Origin: MPNP01 sp965221445 | GTDB lineage: Bacteria > Pseudomonadota > Alphaproteobacteria > Rhodobacterales > Rhodobacteraceae | Direction: 5' to 3' | NCBI GenBank assembly: GCA_965221445.1 | Contig: CBDCSF010000013.1 | Location: forward strand, 744,001 to 808,000 | Length of the DNA: 64,000 nt | Shown here: piece by piece, positions 1 through 9,050 of the stretch | Position numbering within the stretch: position 1 is the stretch's first letter | How the letters are laid out: the number at the start of each line of letters is the position of its first letter | Notes under the pieces: generated by a model | Databases searched by the model: none | Seen by the model: only the letters and a program-made list of their open reading frames with translations | Told to the model about the DNA's origin: nothing | Position numbers and translations under genes: made by a program

Positions 1-230
1 CCTGCTTTATAGGAAGCCGCAAGCAGCAGGGAATCAGCCCTGCCTGAACCAAAAAGCAGTATATCCTCAAGCCAACTTTCAAGATCAGTTCCATCTTTGA
101 TCCAGCCTTGTCCAACTGCACCTTCGAGACCATGGCTATAGGCAAAGCTTCCAACTGGAAAAGCCGGTGAAAGCCATTGCGTCAGGGTCAGTAACTGGAT
201 ATCAGTGAGCATGGGTTCGAGTGTTTCCAT
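1..230 (-). CDS. ureF: Urease accessory protein UreF (N-terminal part, cut by window edge)
   Basis: The first 76 codons of UreF are visible; the rest lies beyond position 1. UreF binds the UreD-apo-urease complex and, with UreG, delivers nickel to the active site. The translation contains LTLTQWLSPAFPVGSFAYSH, the hallmark N-terminal segment of UreF (hydrophobic, then the P-x-G-x-F-x-Y-S-H box). The ATG at 230 overlaps the end of ureE; a second in-frame ATG at 212 gives a protein six residues shorter. Neither has a convincing Shine-Dalgarno, which fits translational coupling to ureE. ureG is expected next, outside the window. Confidence 0.93.
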   Translation of the reverse strand, partial: METLEPMLTDIQLLTLTQWLSPAFPVGSFAYSHGLEGAVGQGWIKDGTDLESWLEDILLFGSGRADSLLLAASYKA

Positions 231-636
231 AAGCACCAACTTCTGGTATAAAGGGTTCATTCACTGCCGTGACAATTGCACCAAGCTTTTGCAACATATC
301 CCCCATCACGTGATTATTTTGGATTAACAGTCGTTCAGACTCAATCTGACATGGTGTATGACGATTGCCAATATGCCATGCGAGTCTGACCAAATCTCCT
401 TTCACTTCCAATAAATCTTCGTTCGCTGGAACAACCCCAACCAAGCGGCCGTCCTCCAGAACAAAAGCATCATGGTGACCCAGTGAAGTCGTCTTGGCTA
501 AATCCACTAGAAACCGTAAGCCATTTGCTGAAGTCAGTACTTTTCGGCGAAGAAACCTTTCCTGATAGTCCATGATGACAATATCATCGGTTTTATGTGC
601 ATTTTTAATATTTCTGCTGACAATAAGAGGCATCAT
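202..636 (-). CDS. ureE: Urease accessory protein UreE (nickel metallochaperone)
   Basis: A 144-residue protein of normal UreE size. UreE is a homodimeric nickel chaperone that passes Ni2+ to UreG during urease activation. Visible signatures are WHIGNRHTPCQ and NHVMGDMLQKLGA in the second half, which match the conserved C-terminal metal-binding domain, including the interface histidine in NHVMGDML. The C-terminal tail is short, ending THAH, instead of the long polyhistidine tail of some species. The gene lies 7 bp after ureC and overlaps ureF, so it is part of the ureDABCEF transcript. Confidence 0.95.
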   Translation of the reverse strand: MMPLIVSRNIKNAHKTDDIVIMDYQERFLRRKVLTSANGLRFLVDLAKTTSLGHHDAFVLEDGRLVGVVPANEDLLEVKGDLVRLAWHIGNRHTPCQIESERLLIQNNHVMGDMLQKLGAIVTAVNEPFIPEVGAYGNTRTHAH

Positions 637-643
637 AAATTCC

Positions 644-2353
644 TCAAAACAGGAAATATCTTTGAGCCAAAGGTAGAACTTCGGCGGGTTGGCAGGTCAA
701 AAGTTCACCGTCTGCCCTTACCTCGTAGGTTTCAGAATCCACCTCTATCTCCGGTGTCGTATTATTCAGGGGTAGATCCTTCTTGCCAATATCGCGTGTG
801 TTCGTAACAGCTAGAGTTTCCTTAGCTAATCCAAGCTGAGTACCAATTCCGGTGTCTTGAGCTGCCGCACTGACAAACGTCACCGCCGAGGCCTCGACAC
901 TTTTGCCGTAGGCACCAAACATGGGACGTGAGTAAACGGGTTGAGGTGTTGGAATGGAAGCGTTGGGATCACCCATCTGAGCCATGGTGATCGTTCCACC
1001 GATAAGCACTAAGTCTGGCTTTACACCGAAGAATGCAGGATCCCAAAGAACAAGGTCTGCACGCTTTCCCTCTGCTATTGATCCGATTTCATGAGCGATT
1101 CCATGGGCAATGGCTGGATTGATTGTATATTTCGCGATGTAGCGACGTACACGGAAGTTATCGTTGTCACCATTTTCATCTGACAGTCGTCCCCTTTGCT
1201 TTTTCATCTTGTCGGCTGTTTGCCAGGTCCGAATTAGGACCTCCCCTACTCGCCCCATGGCTTGACTATCAGATGCGATGATCGAAAACGCACCCATATC
1301 ATGAAGTATGTCCTCTGCTGCAATTGTTTCACGTCTAATGCGACTTTCTGCAAATGCTACATCTTCCGGTATGGATTTATCGAGGTGATGACAGACCAGA
1401 AGCATATCAAGATGTTCCTCCACGGTGTTGACGGTGAACGGTCGTGTCGGATTGGTTGATGAAGGCAAGACGTTATTCTCCCCACAAATCTTTATTATAT
1501 CTGGAGCATGTCCACCCCCTGCCCCTTCAGTATGAAAAGCATGGATCGTACGTCCCTTCATTGCTTTGAGAGTATTCTCTACGAAACCACTTTCATTGAG
1601 TGTATCGGTATGGATCATCACCTGCACATCCATCTGATCAGCTACGTTTAAACAACAATCAATGGTTCCCGGTGTAGTCCCCCAATCCTCATGTAATTTC
1701 AAAGCACAAGCTCCCCCGTTAACCTGTTCTTTCAGAGCGTCAGGTAGAGAGGCATTACCTTTACCGGCAAATGCGAGATTCATGGGGAAAGCATCCGCAG
1801 CTTGTAGCATCCGCCCGATATGCCAGGTTCCTGGTGTACAAGTAGTGGCAAGTGTACCCTGGGCTGGTCCTGTACCCCCACCAAGCATAGTTGTCAATCC
1901 TGAATGCAACGCGTCCTCAATTTGCTGCGGACAAATGAAATGGATATGACTGTCAAAACCGCCAGCTGTCAGAATCTTGCCTTCACCTGCAATAGCTTCT
2001 GTACCTGGTCCTATTATGATATCCACACCCGGTTGAGTATCGGGATTTCCTGCCTTGCCAATTTTGGATATTCGACCATCCCTTAAACCTACGTCTGCCT
2101 TGTAAATACCAGTATAGTCAACGATAAGAGCATTGGTTATAACCGTATCCACCGTACCTTCGGTGCGTGTAATCTGGGATTGCCCCATACCATCTCGAAT
2201 GACCTTACCACCACCAAATTTGACTTCTTCCCCATAAATCGTGTGATCCTTCTCGACTTCAATAATTAAATCTGTGTCAGCAAGCCTTACCTTGTCTCCG
2301 ATGGTGGGGCCAAACATGGCAACATAGTCTTGGCGCGAGATTTTCGTTGGCAT
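644..2353 (-). CDS. ureC: Urease subunit alpha
   Basis: A 569-residue protein, the usual length for a separate bacterial UreC. It carries the di-nickel active site that hydrolyses urea to ammonia and carbamate. Key residues are visible: the metal-binding H-x-H in GGFDSHIHFICPQQ, the lysine carbamylated to bridge the nickels in CALKLHEDWG, and the flap-region histidines in LLVCHHLD. The start ATG overlaps the ureB stop by one base (TAATG), which implies coupled translation. The structural subunits are separate (A, B, C), as in most proteobacteria, not fused as in Helicobacter. Confidence 0.98.
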   Translation of the reverse strand: MPTKISRQDYVAMFGPTIGDKVRLADTDLIIEVEKDHTIYGEEVKFGGGKVIRDGMGQSQITRTEGTVDTVITNALIVDYTGIYKADVGLRDGRISKIGKAGNPDTQPGVDIIIGPGTEAIAGEGKILTAGGFDSHIHFICPQQIEDALHSGLTTMLGGGTGPAQGTLATTCTPGTWHIGRMLQAADAFPMNLAFAGKGNASLPDALKEQVNGGACALKLHEDWGTTPGTIDCCLNVADQMDVQVMIHTDTLNESGFVENTLKAMKGRTIHAFHTEGAGGGHAPDIIKICGENNVLPSSTNPTRPFTVNTVEEHLDMLLVCHHLDKSIPEDVAFAESRIRRETIAAEDILHDMGAFSIIASDSQAMGRVGEVLIRTWQTADKMKKQRGRLSDENGDNDNFRVRRYIAKYTINPAIAHGIAHEIGSIAEGKRADLVLWDPAFFGVKPDLVLIGGTITMAQMGDPNASIPTPQPVYSRPMFGAYGKSVEASAVTFVSAAAQDTGIGTQLGLAKETLAVTNTRDIGKKDLPLNNTTPEIEVDSETYEVRADGELLTCQPAEVLPLAQRYFLF

Positions 2354-2658
2354 TAGAGATCTCCCATGACCTTTTGGTTGAAACCAAACACTTTCCTTTT
2401 ACCACCAAGAGGAATAAGTTGTACTTCCCGGCGTTGACCAGGTTCAAAGCGTACCGCTGTACCTGCTGCGATATCAAGTCGCATTCCCCGTGCTAACTTT
2501 CGTTCAAATTCCAAGGCTGAGTTAACCTCTCCGAAGTGGTAATGTGAACCCACCTGTACTGGTCGATCGCCAGTATTGGCAACCGTCACTTTGATTGCTT
2601 TCCTATCGTCGTTGAGTGTGATTTCTTCGGAACCGATAAACATTTCTCCGGGAATCAT
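2353..2658 (-). CDS. ureB: Urease subunit beta
   Basis: A 101-residue protein of standard UreB length, beginning MIPGEMF and carrying VGSHYHFGEVN and the AGTAVRFEPG motif typical of the beta subunit. It packs with UreA and UreC into the (alpha-beta-gamma)3 urease. The ATG at 2658 is preceded on the minus strand by an AAAGGTGGG ribosome site. A 68-bp gap to ureA upstream and a one-base overlap with ureC downstream place it in the urease operon. Confidence 0.97.
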   Translation of the reverse strand: MIPGEMFIGSEEITLNDDRKAIKVTVANTGDRPVQVGSHYHFGEVNSALEFERKLARGMRLDIAAGTAVRFEPGQRREVQLIPLGGKRKVFGFNQKVMGDL

Positions 2659-2726
2659 GGGCCCACCTTTCTTTTACCTGCATGATCCATTGATAAATTT
2701 GGTTGTAAAAAAGACAAATAACCTCC

Positions 2727-3029
2727 TTAGCGAATGGGATTGTGAACGGTTACCAACTTCGTTCCATCGGGAAAAGTGGCTTCGACCTGAACTTCCTGGA
2801 TCATCTCTGCTATCCCATTCATGCACTGATTTCTAGTTATCACATCTGCCCCTGCCTCCATAAGATCAGCAACTGAACGGCCATCACGTGCCCCTTCCAC
2901 CACAGCATCGGTGATCAGGGCAATAGCTTCTGGATGATTCAGTTTCACACCACGTGCCAATCTCTTGCGAGCAATTTCGGCTGCCATGGCAATGTAAAGT
3001 TTTTCTTTTTCACGTGGAGTAAGTTTCAT
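2727..3029 (-). CDS. ureA: Urease subunit gamma
   Basis: A 100-residue protein with the UreA signatures MKLTPREKEKL, LNHPEAIALI and the C-terminal VQVEATFPDGTKLVTVHNPI. The open frame extends to 3065, but UreA proteins normally begin at MKLTPRE. The ATG at 3029 sits one base after the ureD stop codon (TGA-C-ATG), so 3029 is chosen. It is the small structural subunit of urease and is probably translated by ribosomes finishing ureD. Confidence 0.95.
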   Translation of the reverse strand: MKLTPREKEKLYIAMAAEIARKRLARGVKLNHPEAIALITDAVVEGARDGRSVADLMEAGADVITRNQCMNGIAEMIQEVQVEATFPDGTKLVTVHNPIR

Positions 3030-3030
3030 G

Positions 3031-3888
3031 TCACAACATCCAGCATTTGGGGATAATCCCATCATTCAGGTGTTTTATTAATGGAACAACATTTGACCTC
3101 ATTTCCTTGCTGTCCTTACCAAGGAGTCGTATAACCATTACATTTTCATGGATTAGGCTGGCTCCAGCATAATTCGGTAGCATTTGGCGTAATATGTTTA
3201 TTTGTTGTTCAACATCAGGAGCAACATAAACCAAAGAGGCGATTGCACCTGCTCCATCGGCAATACCAGGACGATCAAGTTGGGCCTGTACATTTGATAA
3301 TAATCTGCTCCGATCAACATAAATTGGAATTCCAGACCGTCTGATTTCAACACAGTCTAAAACTGAGGCATAGTTTAATACCTCACCCATTTCAAACCGA
3401 CCGAATATCAGTTGCTCAACCATCAGCAATTCTGCTCTTTCATGTAAATCGATTTTCAGAGACCGATCCACTGAACATCCATCAAAGAGAATCGTCTCCT
3501 GAGGCAACCAATTAATACGTGCCCCTTCTCCTGCTTCCAAGTTTGTTTCGATTCGCCCTATTTCTCCTGGTAAAGCACGATATATTCGTTCTGCAGCCTG
3601 AGTGGTAAGGGTCAGTGTCGTATTCGTTTCAGTTCTTGCAGAAAACGAAAAATGATCACCTCCGGTTACACCTCCGGCACAATTTAACAGAACTGCTTCC
3701 AATGAACTATTCCTGCTACGGGGAAAAAGGCATTTTAGTAATCCTGACTGTCGTAGTTTCCTCAATACGGTTTGGCCATCTCTCAATTTGATAACAAGTT
3801 CAACTTCCCCCTTGGCTCGTTCCAAAATAGATTCAACATGTACGGAATTCTGAAGGTTTCTCGTACCATCTACAATGCAGGTATTCAC
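3031..3888 (-). CDS. ureD: Urease accessory protein UreD
   Basis: A 285-residue protein matching UreD in length and motifs: LNCAGGVTGGDHF, TTQAAERIYR, NWLPQETILFDG and the C-terminal PKCWML. UreD forms the scaffold (UreD-UreF-UreG) through which nickel reaches apo-urease. It is the first visible gene of the urease operon. No urea transporter or nickel permease gene is adjacent in this window. The stop codon is one base from the ureA start. Confidence 0.95.
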   Translation of the reverse strand: MNTCIVDGTRNLQNSVHVESILERAKGEVELVIKLRDGQTVLRKLRQSGLLKCLFPRSRNSSLEAVLLNCAGGVTGGDHFSFSARTETNTTLTLTTQAAERIYRALPGEIGRIETNLEAGEGARINWLPQETILFDGCSVDRSLKIDLHERAELLMVEQLIFGRFEMGEVLNYASVLDCVEIRRSGIPIYVDRSRLLSNVQAQLDRPGIADGAGAIASLVYVAPDVEQQINILRQMLPNYAGASLIHENVMVIRLLGKDSKEMRSNVVPLIKHLNDGIIPKCWML

Positions 3889-4123
3889 TGAATATTCCTG
3901 TAGTCTCCAGGAAAGCTAAAGTACAATTTCTTCATATTCCCGCGTGTTCAAATTTGTAATCTTAAAACGGTACCGTAGGCAATTAGGGAAAGTTCAAATC
4001 ACCCAAAAGACTGTATACTTCAGGCCCAATTGCTTACAGAATCATACATCAGGGGTGTATAAATCTTGCCCCTTTGGCAACAGTTATAGAAACAACCTTA
4101 TGTTGAATCTATGCTGTTGTATT
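3889..4123. other. Intergenic region between aglK and ureD
   Basis: A 235-bp AT-rich gap between the end of the agl operon and the start of the urease operon, both on the minus strand. It should hold the urease promoter and any agl terminator. Only a weak 5-bp hairpin (TTGCC/GGCAA, around 4069-4083) is visible; no clear intrinsic terminator or operator was found. Confidence 0.4.
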
Positions 4124-5212
4124 TTAGATATAATTTAGTGACTTGCCATCAGCGAATAACAGTACCTTGGAAGGGTCTGCCAAAAGGCTTACATTTGTTC
4201 CGCTTAATCCAGAATGAATGCCGTTAAGTTTAGCAATTACCCCTTCTTTTTCACCATCGGTTTTTTCGAAATAAAGTAAGGTTATTTCACCCAGAGCCTC
4301 GGTGATATCAACCCTACCAGTAAAGACACCATCCTCATTCGTGGTGGATAAATCTTCAGGTCTAATTCCTACATTCACCTCCCGGTTCATGAATTCACCA
4401 GTAGTCGAAATACTGGATTTGGTGATTCCACCAGAGTGTAATTTAACCGTGGTTTCTTCACCTGTTTCTGTTATCACACCAGGAAATAAATTCATGGCTG
4501 GTGAACCAATGAACTGGGCTACAAACTCATTACAGGGATTTTCATAAAGTACCAATGGAGGGCCCACCTGCTCAATTGTACGTCCGTGGAGAACAACTAT
4601 TCTGGAAGCCAAAGTCATGGCCTCAACCTGATCATGCGTTACATATATCATGGTAGTATCAGGCATATCCTGCTTGAGTTTGGCAATTTCAATACGTGTG
4701 GCAACCCTCAAAGCTGCATCCAGGTTTGAAAGGGGTTCGTCAAAAAGGAATACCTTAGGATTTCGTACAATCGCACGACCAATAGCTACTCTTTGCCTTT
4801 GACCACCTGACAAGGCCTTTGGTAGACGGTCCAGATATTCCTCAAGTTGTAAAATATTGGCTGCGTTTTCGACACTGGCTTTGATTTCATCCTTTGGTCG
4901 TTTTGCCAATTTGAGAGAAAACTCCATATTTTCGCGAACAGTCATGTGGGGATAAAGGGCATAGGATTGAAAAACCATGGCAATCCTCCTCTGGGCAGGA
5001 GGAACGTCATTCATCAGCTCACCTTCTATGAACAGGTTGCCAGTGGTTATCTTTTCAAGCCCTGCAATCATCCTCAATAATGTCGATTTACCACAACCGG
5101 ATGGTCCGACAAATACTATGAATTCCCCTTTTTCTACTTCAAGATTGATGTCATGAAGAACTTCAACATCTCCATAACTCTTTCCTACATCTTCAATTAA
5201 TAATTCAGCCAA
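4124..5212 (-). CDS. aglK: Alpha-glucoside ABC transporter ATP-binding protein (MalK/UgpC type)
   Basis: A 362-residue CUT1-family ATPase that would energise import of alpha-glucosides. Walker A GPSGCGKST, the Q-loop MVFQSYALYPHMTV, the signature LSGGQRQRVAIGRA, Walker B VFLFDEPLSNLDA and the H-loop VTHDQVEAM are all present. They are followed by a C-terminal TOBE-like regulatory domain from about residue 235. It ends the aglE-F-G-A-K gene order, 11 bp after the glucosidase gene; the substrate is inferred from those neighbours. Confidence 0.92.
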   Translation of the reverse strand: MAELLIEDVGKSYGDVEVLHDINLEVEKGEFIVFVGPSGCGKSTLLRMIAGLEKITTGNLFIEGELMNDVPPAQRRIAMVFQSYALYPHMTVRENMEFSLKLAKRPKDEIKASVENAANILQLEEYLDRLPKALSGGQRQRVAIGRAIVRNPKVFLFDEPLSNLDAALRVATRIEIAKLKQDMPDTTMIYVTHDQVEAMTLASRIVVLHGRTIEQVGPPLVLYENPCNEFVAQFIGSPAMNLFPGVITETGEETTVKLHSGGITKSSISTTGEFMNREVNVGIRPEDLSTTNEDGVFTGRVDITEALGEITLLYFEKTDGEKEGVIAKLNGIHSGLSGTNVSLLADPSKVLLFADGKSLNYI

Positions 5213-5223
5213 TTTATTTTCCT

Positions 5224-6873
5224 TTACACCAATACAATTGCGAAACTTGAGCCTTCAAGGACAATACCCGTTTCATTTTCACCCGCTTTAGGTTCTCCCA
5301 TTACAATCGTACCAACTCCACCAGACAAACTTAACTCTTGAGACGATTTACTGAAATTGAAAATACAGTGAATATTCTCACCATCAAAAATTCTTTTGAA
5401 ATGAATTATCTCATCCGTAAATGAAATATCCTTGATTGAGCCATGCCTCAAAGCTGGGAACTTCTTTCTGAGCAGATTAATCTTTCTGTAATGATTTAAT
5501 AATGAATTTTCGTCCTTTTCTTGTATATTTACGCTATTCTTGAGATGTTCCTCGGGAATCGGTAGCCAGGGAACAGAATTCGAAAATCCTCCAAATGGAG
5601 CACTTTCTTCCCAAACCATTGGGGTTCTACAACCATCTCTTCCCTTGAATTCAGGCCAAAATTCTTTTCCATAAGGATCTCGTATCCGGTGATGATCAAT
5701 TGCGGCTTCAGACAAACCCAATTCTTCACCCTGATAAATACAAACCGACCCACGAAGACACATTATCAGAGTCGATATCAGCTTGAGCTCCTCAATACCC
5801 AGGGACCATCTTGAAGCAACACGTTCCACATCGTGATTTGAAATGGCCCAGGTTGACCAACTTTCAGGATTGTCTTTTTCAAATTTGAGGAGAATATTCC
5901 CAATTATTTCGGGAGTTATTTCGGACCCGGAAAGAAACTCAAATGAGTAGCATGAGTGAAGGCGTTTATTCCCTTTTGTATATTGACCTACAATCTCCTG
6001 TCCCCTTTGGGATTCACCAACTTCCCCCAAAGAAGTTCTTTCGGAATAGTTGTTCATCCTTTTTCTGAATCGCTCAAGAAACTTCAAATTTTCCGGTCTG
6101 TTTTTGTCATAGACATGGAACTGATGATTATAGGGATTTACCATCGGGGCTGTGGAACTGTTCCGTAGTTTTTCCTCCAATGGAGGATTGTAACGAAGCC
6201 TTTGGTCACAGAAATAGAAATTAACCGTGTCCAGACGAAAACCGTCAACTCCCTTTGCCAGCCAGAAATCTACCAGATCCAGTAATTCCTTTTGAACTTC
6301 CTTGTTATGAAAGTTTAGATCTGGTTGTGAGGCCAGAAAATTGTGCAGATAATACTGGCTTCTTTCCCCACACCATTGCCAAGCCGTGCCACCAAAAATG
6401 GAAAGCCAATTGTTCGGAACTGTTCCATCCGGTTTTGGGTTGGCCCATACATACCAGTTACTTTTGGAATTATTCCGTGATACCCTGCTTTCCTGGAACC
6501 AGGGATGCTTGTCTGAAGTATGACTAATTACCAAATCAATCAAAACCTTGAGTCCAATTTCATGAGCTTTATTCAACAATTCTTCAAAATCAGCCAAAGT
6601 TCCAAATTCAGCAGCTACTGCCCGGTAGTCGGAAACATCATAGCCACCATCCTTCATAGGTGATTTGAAGAAGGGCGAGATCCAGATCGCATCAACCCCC
6701 AAACTTGATACGTAGGGTAGTTTTTGAATTATACCCTGCAGATCGCCAGTACCATCATTGTTGGAATCATAAAATGAACGTGGATAAACTTGATAGTAAA
6801 CAGCTCCCTTCCACCATTCCTCAGATGATTCTACAATTTCTTCTCTAAGCTCACTTTCTGTCTCGATGTCCAA
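5224..6873 (-). CDS. aglA: GH13 alpha-glucosidase (AglA type)
   Basis: A 549-residue glycoside hydrolase family 13 enzyme, probably a cytoplasmic exo-alpha-glucosidase acting on imported sucrose, maltose, trehalose or similar glucosides. The N-terminus WWKGAVYYQVYPRSF is typical of oligo-1,6-glucosidase/AglA proteins. Catalytic residues are visible: the nucleophile Asp in GFRLDTVNF, the acid/base Glu in SLGEVGES, and the transition-state Asp in AISNHDVERV. No signal peptide is present. It lies between permease and ATPase genes of the agl transporter, as in the described Sinorhizobium agl operon. The exact substrate cannot be read from sequence. Confidence 0.93.
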   Translation of the reverse strand: MDIETESELREEIVESSEEWWKGAVYYQVYPRSFYDSNNDGTGDLQGIIQKLPYVSSLGVDAIWISPFFKSPMKDGGYDVSDYRAVAAEFGTLADFEELLNKAHEIGLKVLIDLVISHTSDKHPWFQESRVSRNNSKSNWYVWANPKPDGTVPNNWLSIFGGTAWQWCGERSQYYLHNFLASQPDLNFHNKEVQKELLDLVDFWLAKGVDGFRLDTVNFYFCDQRLRYNPPLEEKLRNSSTAPMVNPYNHQFHVYDKNRPENLKFLERFRKRMNNYSERTSLGEVGESQRGQEIVGQYTKGNKRLHSCYSFEFLSGSEITPEIIGNILLKFEKDNPESWSTWAISNHDVERVASRWSLGIEELKLISTLIMCLRGSVCIYQGEELGLSEAAIDHHRIRDPYGKEFWPEFKGRDGCRTPMVWEESAPFGGFSNSVPWLPIPEEHLKNSVNIQEKDENSLLNHYRKINLLRKKFPALRHGSIKDISFTDEIIHFKRIFDGENIHCIFNFSKSSQELSLSGGVGTIVMGEPKAGENETGIVLEGSSFAIVLV

Positions 6874-6878
6874 AAGAA

Positions 6879-8051
6879 CTAACCTCCCTTAACAGAACCT
6901 GCCAACAAACCTCGGACCAGGTATTTTTGTAATAGAAAGAAAACCAAAATCGGGACGGCAATGGAAACAAAAGCTGAAGTTGCCAAAATTTCCCAATCTC
7001 CCCCTCTTGATCCGAGGAGTTCTCTAAGTCGCCCGGTCATAACCAATTGATCTTCGTTATTGCCGAGAAAGACTGTGGCAACCAACAGATCATTCCAAAC
7101 CCAAAGAAATTGAAAAATAGCAAAACTTGCCAAGGCAGGGAAAGAAAGTTGCAAGATAATTTTTCGGAAAATATCAAAATCTGTTGCTCCGTCCACCCGG
7201 GCTGATTCAATGATTTCCTTTGGTAAACCCGCTATATAATTTCGCAATAGGAATATCGCCAAAGGTAACCCAAAACCGGTATGTGCCAACCATATGCCTA
7301 TGTATTCCTTTCCTATTCCCAGTGAATTATGAAGCCGTAGTAAGGGAATAAATGTCAATTGCAATGGAACCACCAGTAAACCAACAACACAGGCTATGAG
7401 GATATACTTGCCTGGAAATTCCATCCAGGCCAAAGCGTATGCTGCAAATGCAGCAATAAGAATCGGTATAATTGTAGCTGGAATTGTTACTGAAAAGGTA
7501 TTTAAAAATGATTGCCCCAACCCCTCGGAAAAAATTACTTTTTCATAGTTCTCCAAGGTCATCTTGGGCGGTTGCAAAGTGGTTGCAAAAATCCTTACTC
7601 CCCTGTTCCCAGAGTGGGGTTCTGGAGATATTATTCGATAATTCCCATCGGAATCGACGAACATCGTGCGATTCTTAGACATTTCCCCAATATCATTCGG
7701 CTGATACTTTCCAGGGTCCCTGGAACTTGTTCCAAAAGCAATGACCTCACCTTCCACTTCTTCGAAAATATTTCCTTCTATAACAAATTCCCCGTTAATC
7801 TCTGTCTGGCTGTCCGGAGGAAGTGAACGAAAAATCAAGTTCTGCTCCTGTTGAAATGGTGCTTTCCACCAACCGGTGTAGGAAATCTGATCACGATCCC
7901 GGAATGATGAAACCAGAAGGCCTGTTGTGGGAATGATCCACAATAGAACCAACACTGCCACTGAAATATTTACCACCCATCTCAGGGCCGGGCTATGGCC
8001 AGCAATGTTTTCCACTAGTTTATTTCCTTTTTGGCATTTCGGATATTCCAT
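6879..8051 (-). CDS. aglG: Alpha-glucoside ABC transporter permease AglG
   Basis: A 390-residue CUT1 inner-membrane permease. One N-terminal membrane segment (about residues 26-50) is followed by a large periplasmic insertion (about 50-175), then five more membrane segments. The insertion is characteristic of AglG-type permeases and distinguishes them from ordinary 280-residue MalG proteins. The EAA loop that docks the ATPase is visible as EIIESARVDGATDFDIF. The gene overlaps aglF by 37 bp and is followed 5 bp later by aglA. Confidence 0.92.
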   Translation of the reverse strand: MEYPKCQKGNKLVENIAGHSPALRWVVNISVAVLVLLWIIPTTGLLVSSFRDRDQISYTGWWKAPFQQEQNLIFRSLPPDSQTEINGEFVIEGNIFEEVEGEVIAFGTSSRDPGKYQPNDIGEMSKNRTMFVDSDGNYRIISPEPHSGNRGVRIFATTLQPPKMTLENYEKVIFSEGLGQSFLNTFSVTIPATIIPILIAAFAAYALAWMEFPGKYILIACVVGLLVVPLQLTFIPLLRLHNSLGIGKEYIGIWLAHTGFGLPLAIFLLRNYIAGLPKEIIESARVDGATDFDIFRKIILQLSFPALASFAIFQFLWVWNDLLVATVFLGNNEDQLVMTGRLRELLGSRGGDWEILATSAFVSIAVPILVFFLLQKYLVRGLLAGSVKGG

Positions 8052-9007
8052 ATCATGATGGGAATCACGAGGACCATAATCACCAACGCTACGGTAGAAG
8101 CTCTACCGGAATCATTTCCCCTGAACATCCAGTCAAACATAAGGTTTGCCAGCACTTGGGTTCCCCACTGGCCATTGGTCATGGCCAGAACAATATCGAA
8201 AACCTTTAAAACCAAGATGGTAATTGTTGTCCAGACCACTGCAATTGTACCCATAATTTGTGGCACCATAATCCTGAAAAAGATTTGCAAGGGAGTTGCT
8301 CCATCAATAACAGCAGCTTCAATGGTTTCCTCCGGAATCCCTTTAAGCGCCGCAGAAAGAATAACCATGGCGAACCCGGTCTGGATCCAGATCAAAACGA
8401 CCATCAGTAGAAAATTATTGCCAGGGATTAAAGTTATCCAGGCTCTTGGTTCTACCCCAATGACTTCTACCAAGGCATTAAGCAGGCCGATCTCAGGAAC
8501 ACCCTCACCTCTAAAGTCGTAAATAAACTTCCAGATAACAGCCGCACCGATGAAGGATATAGCCATGGGCATAAATATTAGTGATTGGGCTAACTTGCCC
8601 CAAGCAATTCGGTCCGTCAGGGCAGCGGCTAGCAATCCAAATCCGGTTGATGCAGCAGGTACCACGATCAACCAAAGCAAATTGTTACGGAGTGATTCCT
8701 GAAATTTGGAATCCCCGACAAGCCAGAAAAAATTATCGAGTCCAACAAATTCCTGAGCATTGGAGTTATGCAGGGCCAACCAAACTGAATTGATGACTGG
8801 ATAAACCAGATAAATACTTAAGAGAATAATGGCAGGGCCCATAAACAACCAGGGTCTAATTGTGAGCGTTAGGTTTATGTTTCTTCCTGCGTTTGTACCC
8901 TTGCTGGGTAATATGAGGTCGAGGGCAAGGTTGGAAAAGTAGAAGTAAGCTATACACCCAGCAACACCAATCAGGATTGTACCTAAAGCGAAAAGTACCT
9001 GTTCCAT
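8015..9007 (-). CDS. aglF: Alpha-glucoside ABC transporter permease AglF
   Basis: A 330-residue MalF-like permease with an extra N-terminal membrane segment (about 5-30) before the conserved CUT1 core that begins near LTIRPWLFMGPAIILL. The EAA loop ETIEAAVIDGATPLQIFF is present. It pairs with AglG to form the transmembrane channel. It is located 43 bp downstream of the binding-protein gene. Confidence 0.92.
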   Translation of the reverse strand: MEQVLFALGTILIGVAGCIAYFYFSNLALDLILPSKGTNAGRNINLTLTIRPWLFMGPAIILLSIYLVYPVINSVWLALHNSNAQEFVGLDNFFWLVGDSKFQESLRNNLLWLIVVPAASTGFGLLAAALTDRIAWGKLAQSLIFMPMAISFIGAAVIWKFIYDFRGEGVPEIGLLNALVEVIGVEPRAWITLIPGNNFLLMVVLIWIQTGFAMVILSAALKGIPEETIEAAVIDGATPLQIFFRIMVPQIMGTIAVVWTTITILVLKVFDIVLAMTNGQWGTQVLANLMFDWMFRGNDSGRASTVALVIMVLVIPIMIWNIRNAKKEIN

Positions 9008-9050
9008 TCCTTGCCCTCAACCAAATTCTAAAATAAAGATACCCTAAGGA

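Noticed and set aside
202..230. Overlap of ureE and ureF as a frameshift
   Set aside because: Both proteins have complete family-typical ends; short overlaps are normal in urease operons.
4302..4547. Plus-strand open frames inside the agl and urease genes
   Set aside because: They are antisense to well-supported genes and show no recognisable protein or ribosome site.
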